Under the pieces are notes generated by a model. It ran no database searches. It was not told where the DNA came from and worked only from the letters and a program-made list of their open reading frames with translations. A stretch of DNA of 64,000 nt, from the NCBI GenBank assembly GCA_032164245.1, contig JAVMKO010000003.1, positions 90,333,890 to 90,397,889 of the forward strand, read 5' to 3'. Each line of letters begins with the position of its first letter. Positions within the stretch are counted from its first letter, which is position 1. Positions 59,568 through 64,000 of the stretch are shown here, one piece after another. Made by a program: the position numbers and the translations under genes. Source of the stretch: Sternotherus odoratus (Eukaryota; Chordata; Testudines; Kinosternidae).

Positions 59568-59579
59568 GGGAAAACGCTA

Positions 59580-59756
59580 ATGACTGAGCAGGATCTAGCA
59601 TCTGCCTTGGAGAAGATTCCCCCCACCCCCCTTGCCCTGGACGATTTCTTTTGGGGAGCAGTGATTTGGACTGGGAGCAGAGATCCGATGAGAAGGCATC
59701 GCGAAGCTGTTCAGAAGGACTGGGGAAGTGTTTATTGTTGGTGTGTGGTGTGTTGA
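59580..59756 (+). other. Upstream ORF 4 in the SASH1 leader, 58 codons
   Basis: ATG at 59580, stop TGA at 59754-59756, ending 76 bp before the SASH1 start. The peptide begins MTEQDLASALEKIPPTPLA. I recognise no family. It would lie in the mRNA for any transcription start upstream of 59580. Confidence 0.5.
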
Positions 59757-59832
59757 AGAGTCCTCCCTTTGACAGAAAGTTGTTGTTGGGACCCAGTATT
59801 AATCTCTACTGAGGCAGGGAGTCCATCTAGTC

Positions 59833-59928
59833 ATGGAGGAGGAACAAGCAGCCTGCCCCGAACCCCAGCCAGACAGCATGATGTCTGATGCGTTCTCCAA
59901 ACTGTGGACGGATGTAATGGGAATACTG
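59833..59928 (+). CDS. SASH1: SASH1, first coding exon (32 codons)
   Basis: SASH1 is a large adaptor with SH3 and SAM domains that acts at the plasma membrane and cytoskeleton in TLR4/NF-kB signalling and in epithelial and melanocyte adhesion; only its extreme N-terminus is here. The exon starts MEEEQAACPEPQPD and ends SDAFSKLWTDVMGIL, nearly identical to the human SASH1 N-terminal motif, while the acidic lead-in is shorter than the human E/P repeat. The start is supported by an in-frame TAA at 59800-59802 and by G at -3 and +4. Exon end 59928 is followed by GTGAGT, with the reading frame intact (phase 0). The next exon should begin with D-G-S-L; it is not in this window. Other SLY-family proteins (SASH3, SAMSN1) start differently, so the assignment is firm. 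Confidence 0.94.
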
Positions 59929-61329
59929 GTGAGTTGCTGGGGGCTGCTGGGCAAGGGAAAATAAGTAAGATGAGAGATCTGAATCACTGTGTATTGTATC
60001 CAAAGCTATTCTATTGCACTGTTTACTTTTTAAAAGTGTGCTGCAAAACTAAGAAGGGAAATTGGTAGGATTGCTCGAAAAATGTGGAATAAAATTTTAG
60101 TTCCATTTTCCTGTACAGTGACCATGTTCATGAATCATCAGAAATGAGTGAGATTTTTTCAGGGTTGTGCACAAATGGTAAAGTTAACACTTACAGATAC
60201 TTTGTACAGTACCTGCTGCAAATTTTATCTGGTAAGTTGAACAGTGTTATCAGTTGTTATTATTATTATTATTATTTATTATTGTATCCGGCTTCACCAT
60301 CCTGTTTGATTTTTGCCTTAAGAAATGTTGTGGATTAGCTTTTCTTTTTTTCCTATTCTTGGAAATTTTTCATGCAGAGAGAAACTTTTTCTTGGATGAC
60401 CATTATAACAATAATTTTGGAATATAGTTAGCAATAATATGTCTCTTTTCACATATTCATAAAATGCCAACTGCTACAGATGAGTTCCAAGAGCATAATA
60501 CTGAGCATCATTTTAAGAATTGTTTTTGCAATTCGCTATTGATTTAGCACAGTTTTTAAGTGTTCCATGTCTAGAAAAATGCCTTTTCAGTTTAGTTGAT
60601 GAACTTACTGTTTTATATTGATCAGTACCATATTTGATAATGTAAGGAACTGGGAACTAGGTTCAACTATTGAAACTTTTAAAAACTCTGCATGAGTTTC
60701 AATTCTCACCATGCCAAACTTAGTTTAACTCTGGGGAGCTAGATTTTTGTTTTTTACATCGAAATTTGCAGTGTGTGGTATTCAGTGAATAAGTACCACA
60801 GCACACTCTGTAGACTGGTATAGCGTTGTAACAAAATTGTGCTTTTAAAATTGCTGCTTAGATTGTGCCCAGGAGTAATCCTGGATGCCATCTTTTGATT
60901 CTTGAAATGTTATTTTAAATTAATTATTAAAATACAACCATTGTTTATGAAGTAAGCAGTGAGTTCAATATTTCTTTATACCATTCTTTTTACATTGGTA
61001 TCCTCTCCTCCCTCCCCTGAGGTTCAATTATTCAACTACTACAGTAGATCAGAATTCTACAGCTACACTGTACATGCTCTGAATTTAATTATTTTAACAC
61101 TACTTCTGAACTACTTCTAGAGAAAGGTGGGCTAACAGTCATTTGTTCTATAATTTTTTTTTATTGTTACATACACTGCTAGAATATTTATTTGAGGTAA
61201 CAGGTGATAATTGACATAGACAAGTGACAAATACCCCATAGTAATATGTATATTATGGCAAATTTCTGTAATTATAGGAATCTGGTGATTAACAGTAGGA
61301 CCCTCTATACTGAATGTTGAAAGCAAATA

Positions 61330-62100
61330 CAGTAAAACCTCGATTTAACAGACTAATGCGGGCGAGGGGGTGTCCATTAAATCAGAAAGTCCGTTATTTA
61401 ATAATAAAAAAACGAGCTGTCGGAGCAGCAGCCCGCCCGCCCGCAGGCGGGAGCCGGCAGCCAGCCCACCCGGGTCCTGGCAGGGAGCCGGCAGCCCGCC
61501 CGCAGGCGGGAGCTGGCAGCCCGCCCGCCCGCAGGAGGGAGCCGGCAGCCCGCCCGCCCGCCCGCAGGAGGGAGCCGGCAGCCCGCCCGCCCGCCCGCAG
61601 GAGGGAGCCGGCAGCCCGCCCGCCCGCCCGCAGGAGGGAGCCGGCAGCCCGCCCGCCCGCCCGCAGGAGGGAGCCGGCAGCCCGCCCACCCGCCCGCAGG
61701 AGGGAGCCGGCAGCCCGCCCACCCGCCCACAGGTGGGAGCCGGCAGCCTGCCCGCCCGCAGGCGGGAGCCGGGAGCCGGCAGCCCGTCCGCAGGTGGGAC
61801 CCGGGCGGGAGCCAGCAGCCCACCCGCTGGCGGGAGCCGGCAGCCTGCCCGCTGGCGGGACTCAGGCGGGACCCGTCAGCCCGCCTGATGCCGTGGCCCG
61901 GGCGGGAGCCGGCAGCCAGCCCGCCCGCTGCCATGACCCGGGCGGCAGCCAGAAGCCGGCAGCCAGCCCGCCCGCTGCTGTGAGCCGGGCGGCAGCCGGG
62001 AGCCGGCAGCCAGCCCTCGACAAATGGATTTCGGATGCATCAGACTTGCTTAGAAATTTTGTCCGTTGCATCCGAAGTCCGTTAAATCGAGGGTTTACTG
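61330..62100. mobile_element. pogo/Tigger-like element with minisatellite core in SASH1 intron 1, 771 bp
   Basis: Ends cagtaaaacctcgatttaac and gttaaatcgagggtttactg, flanked by TA (61328-61329, 62101-62102). The left about 70 bp and right about 80 bp match 37632-38252 ('gcgggcgagggggtgtcc', 'tttcggatgcatcagac'). The core from about 61425 to 62015 is GC-rich and repetitive. The 275-codon frame crossing the whole element is a by-product of the repeats and is not a gene. Confidence 0.93.
61490..61760. repeat. GC-rich minisatellite of about 35 bp
   Basis: At least six copies of a unit reading 'gcccgcaggagggagccgg' then 'cagcccgcccgcc', with varying numbers of 'cccg'. Decayed units continue to about 62015. 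Confidence 0.9.
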
Positions 62101-64000
62101 TAATCATAAAAAACGTTATTGTTTTTTATCATTCATCATAAGCATCTAGGAATATCATGACAAATTCCTTATGAAAATTTCTATAGAACTTGATAGGGAT
62201 ATAAAACCAATAGACTCCTAGTCTAAAGCTTTTTAGAATTTAAGAAAAAGGCTATTCTTTGCTGTGCTACAGGACTTTTCCATATGAACTATTTTAATTC
62301 TAAAGGTGATGTTTAAAAAAAATACGTCCTTATTTCCTTTCTCCAAAGAGGTCCTCATTCAAATGGCAAATCAGTTTAGTAGCACCTGGTTCCATTCACT
62401 GTTTTTCTGTTAATGACTTTAGTGTGTGAATGAAAGCAGAGTGGCTGTTGCCAGTTTACGTAGGGAGTACACAGTTAGTACTTTATGAAGAGCTTCTTTC
62501 TCTCTTTCTGGCAGGTTTCAGTTCTGCATTTGCTGAAGGCAAAGGGTTATTGGATGCCTTAGAGAAGGGAAGGTGGTCAAGCCTACTGTACAGCATGGTG
62601 AAGTTTAATAGGGGAAAAATTATGATTTTCTCAGATTGAATCACTTGGGGTGATCTCAAGCTGTGGACAGGTTTGTTCTGGCTGCACATCCTATTTACTT
62701 CCATAGGAAATAGAGCCATCCTATTTTTTCCCCAGGAAAACTAATCTAAAACAAAATGTCCATATTATAAGTCCACATGGTAATAAAGAGATATTTGGTA
62801 ACTAAGTAGCTGGTGTGTGCATTAGCCAAAATAGTTACCCAGCATAACTGTCTTCCTGCTATAGCTCTGAATATTACAAACAGGATTGCAAATACTTTAA
62901 AATAAGTCCTTGCATTGGGTCTTGAAAATGTTCTCACCAGTGGAAAGGGGAGTGGGGGGAGAAGCTTTCCTGAATGAAGACCTTAAATTTTCTGCAGAGC
63001 TCAAGATTTTGTTTTGAACAATAAGTTTCTAACCCCTATTGTTGCGAGAAAACATTCTACATATGAACTGAGCATAAACCGATTCACTGCTGTCCTCCCC
63101 CCCCCCCCTTTTTTTTTTCAGCAGCCACAAACAGTTGGGAGGGTTTAAAATTTCTCAGAAATTTCTTTGCTGGAAGTCAGTAGGAGAGCCAGATCTTCAA
63201 CCCGGGTCTAGGGCAGTGCCGTTAGAAGTGTCCCTTTTCCGGCAGCTGACTTGGGGTTGGCGTCTCTCCTGGGCATTACCTAGGAAACAGAGCTCTCATC
63301 TCTTAAACTGGCCTTTGACTAGTAGGTAGAGTCCCCTGGCAATTAGATTGCCGTTTAAAATGTCCAAGCTGACTGAGTGGATCGGCATTAGTATAACTGG
63401 GGTTCTGTTAGAAAAGAGAGTCTGGAAATGATACAGATTTTGGGGGAGATCGAGCATATAATATGGGGAAAAAACGAGAGAGAAAGGTCTCAAGTAGTGA
63501 GACCGAGAAGTGAAAGTAACAGCCAGCTCTTTCCCCCCCCTCCCCCCCCTTATTACAGCATAATGATAGTAGCTTTTGTAGCATTAGCACCTGGGAGCAA
63601 TTTATGATGTTTAATGCAATGCACTGCGTAACATAATTATAGTTGAAAGCTTCATGCTTAATTTTAGACATACTCATGTTGGAGAGCACTGGCTAATTAA
63701 TAGTTCAGAGTCTCAAATCAGCAAGTGACGGTGTGAAATTCATCTGGAATTTTCAGAGAGAGATTGCAATGAGTGATGTGTCTATACCATGAAAATGCTC
63801 TGTGTCACTATATGCAGCACCATTTTAGGGAACCGTTCCAAGATGCATATAGTATTTGAATCAAACATACTTTGTGGAGAGGGAAAACTGAATGAAAGAC
63901 TTATTTGGTAGTGAAAATCCACTTTGTTGGTAAGATATGAATGTGTTTATCAGCCAGTGCCGATATGTCCATCAATTTCAGTGGAGCAAGGATTTAATTC

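Larger units (their letters stand above)
58800..59570 (+). promoter_or_regulatory. SASH1: CpG-rich SASH1 promoter and 5' leader
   Basis: GC content and CpG density rise sharply against both flanks, judged by eye. An inverted CCAAT box (ATTGG, 59140-59144) lies five bases before a GC box (cccgccc, 59149-59155), and a CRE-like tgacatca is at 59181-59188. No TATA box is placed convincingly, as usual for CpG-island promoters. The transcription start is not determinable here; if the CCAAT/GC pair is proximal, it would be near 59200-59300. Confidence 0.75.
59929..64000 (+). other. SASH1: SASH1 intron 1 (5' part)
   Basis: It begins with the donor GTGAGT. No second exon is seen before the window ends; long first introns are typical of SASH1. 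It contains an (ATT)n run at about 60257-60281, the pogo-like element at 61330-62100, and homopolymer C/T runs near 63098-63120 and 63533-63550. The first several hundred bases could hold intronic regulatory elements, but none is identifiable by eye. Confidence 0.9.

Noticed and set aside
59377..59580. 67-codon frame in the SASH1 leader
   Set aside because: It begins with TTG, not ATG; the ATG-started upstream ORFs are in other frames and are listed instead.
61314..62141. 275-codon open frame rich in R, E, P and A
   Set aside because: It spans a pogo-like element from TIR to TIR and is made of a GC-rich minisatellite; other frames are equally open.

Overview
This is vertebrate nuclear DNA, most likely from a cryptodire turtle. 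The evidence is its repeats: a tRNA-derived SINE with box A and box B and a CR1-like 3' tail (7706-7936, the tortoise Pol III/SINE type), several CR1 LINEs with the (ATTCTATG)n tail, Penelope-like retroelements, and many short hAT, pogo/Tigger and PIF/Harbinger-type elements. Species and class are inferences from recognised repeat families; no database was searched.

Only one protein-coding gene is supported. The first coding exon of SASH1 (SAM and SH3 domain containing 1) lies on the + strand at 59833-59928: 32 codons, an in-frame upstream stop and a GTGAGT donor. It is preceded by a GC-rich, CpG-rich promoter/5' leader (about 58800-59832) with an inverted CCAAT box next to a GC box and at least four short upstream ORFs. 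From 59929 to the end is SASH1 intron 1, which holds a 771-bp pogo/Tigger-like element. In human, SAMD5 lies upstream of SASH1, so positions 1-58700 are probably the SAMD5-SASH1 intergenic interval; I find no exon there.

The intergenic part is layered mobile DNA. Landmarks: an LTR-like sequence (1100-2250); a 993-bp hAT element with a perfect 8-bp target duplication (3174-4166); an old antisense CR1/L3 LINE cut by another hAT element (4255-5530); a hAT element inserted in the end of another, both target duplications readable (11263-11744); a 496-bp Penelope-like element with near-identical inverted ends and a perfect 16-bp target duplication (17925-18420); a 1.8-kb CR1 LINE (22405-24195) with a frameshift, a 97-bp insert that is an inverted copy of its own flank, and a pogo MITE in its tail; further hAT copies at 28033, 29125, 33823 and 52361; Harbinger-like elements at 29862, 30984 and 48094; and further Penelope pieces at 25398, 31090, 33756 and 54503.

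The most unusual theme is that DNA transposons of three unrelated superfamilies here (hAT, pogo/Tigger, Harbinger-like) each carry GC-rich minisatellite arrays between intact ends, in one case folded into a long inverted repeat (48276-48862). These arrays produce long open reading frames that are not genes. No tRNA, rRNA or other RNA gene was recognised; the tRNA-like sequence is the SINE head.
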